Below, in pieces: positions 63,677 through 64,000 of a stretch of DNA of 64,000 nt (the stretch's first letter is position 1; each line of letters begins with the position of its first letter). The stretch spans positions 1-64,000 of the forward strand of contig JBGCFQ010000024.1 in the NCBI GenBank assembly GCA_045106985.1, given 5' to 3'. The stretch is from JAUIET01 sp045106985. GTDB lineage: Bacteria > Pseudomonadota > Gammaproteobacteria > Pseudomonadales > JAUIET01. Both the position numbers and the translations under genes were made by a program. The notes below the pieces were generated by a model. That model made no database searches and had not been told where the DNA came from. It was given only the letters and a program-made list of their open reading frames with translations.

Positions 63677-64000
63677 GTGAGTGACCACTCAGAGGACAAG
63701 AAACTTGTTAAGCAGATGCTAGCGGGTAAGCAGTCGGCTTTTGACTTGTTCTTTGGACGTTACTATCCACGTATTTATCGCTTCTGTGCTAATCGTGCAC
63801 CGCTGAATGACGCCGAAGATATTGCGATGAAAACCATGCGCCAGGCAATGCGTAGAATCGAAACGTTTCGCGGTGAAGCGAGTTTGTTATCCTGGCTTTA
63901 CACTGTGGCCCGTAGTCAAATTAGTGCCTATTTTAAGCACGCTAGTCGTCATAAGAATGTTGAATTGATTGAAGATCAGCCTCTTGTTGTTGAGCAAATC
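63677..64000 (+). CDS. ECF-type RNA polymerase sigma factor, N-terminal part
   Basis: The frame runs off the window after 108 residues. It starts at a GTG and contains LAGKQSAFDLFFGRYYPRIY (region 2.1), DAEDIAMKTMRQAMRRIETF (2.2-2.3) and SLLSWLYTVARSQISAYFKH (2.4), the plan of ECF sigma-70 factors. Region 4 is beyond the edge. TATAAA near 63641 may be its -10 element. The regulon and any anti-sigma factor cannot be seen. Confidence 0.88.
   Translation, partial: MSDHSEDKKLVKQMLAGKQSAFDLFFGRYYPRIYRFCANRAPLNDAEDIAMKTMRQAMRRIETFRGEASLLSWLYTVARSQISAYFKHASRHKNVELIEDQPLVVEQI

Overview
The window reads as chromosome of a marine-type gammaproteobacterium, most likely Cellvibrionales/Spongiibacteraceae-like. 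This is inferred from the ydbH-ynbE-ydbL trio, a Cpx-like envelope-stress module, DUF2339/DUF3999 and DUF6116 proteins, and the density of acyl-CoA, short-chain dehydrogenase (SDR) and crotonase genes. No rRNA, tRNA, CRISPR array, phage gene or complete insertion sequence is visible.

Layout. 1-9.5 kb: the end of an amino-acid/ethanolamine-type permease, an Fe-dependent alcohol dehydrogenase, a crotonase, a wax-ester/triacylglycerol synthase translationally coupled to a lipase-like hydrolase, a decayed BCCT transporter, a 3-hydroxyisobutyrate-dehydrogenase-type enzyme coupled to a fumarylacetoacetase-fold protein, a FolD homologue with two altered catalytic residues, and two unknown proteins. 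9.9-13 kb: two tandem carotenoid oxygenases. 13-25 kb: a TetR/MAPEG pair, several SDRs, a molybdopterin protein, a long GST-like protein, a crotonase, a nitronate monooxygenase, a LysR remnant and an amidase. 25-32 kb: a beta-oxidation-like block of two acyl-CoA dehydrogenases, two crotonases, an alpha/beta hydrolase and an acyl-CoA ligase. 32-35.5 kb: ydbH-ynbE-ydbL, for lipid traffic to the outer membrane. 36-48 kb: a second catabolic block with SDRs, acyl-CoA ligase, ACAD10-type phosphotransferase, HSL-type esterase, MarR regulator, sulfotransferase, a limonene-epoxide-hydrolase-fold lipoprotein and a Baeyer-Villiger monooxygenase. 48-64 kb: DUF6116, DUF4091, DUF3999 and DUF2339 proteins, a Tat-exported molybdenum hydroxylase, a DsbB-like protein, the CpxRA-CpxP-like module, two luciferase-like oxidoreductases and the start of an ECF sigma factor.

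The catabolic genes together suggest uptake and CoA-dependent breakdown of hydrophobic, cyclic or branched compounds such as terpenoids, apocarotenoids or steroid-like molecules, with storage of surplus acyl groups as neutral lipid. That substrate is inference; no single gene proves it.

The most unusual feature is non-coding. Four members of a family of about 145 bp nested palindromes lie at two loci (35549-35914 and 58412-58822). Each locus is an oppositely oriented pair placed between the 3' ends of convergent genes. Outer stems and inner hairpins differ in sequence between copies but remain complementary within each copy. Three decayed genes (BCCT, LysR and a membrane protein) and several strong palindromic operator candidates are also described.
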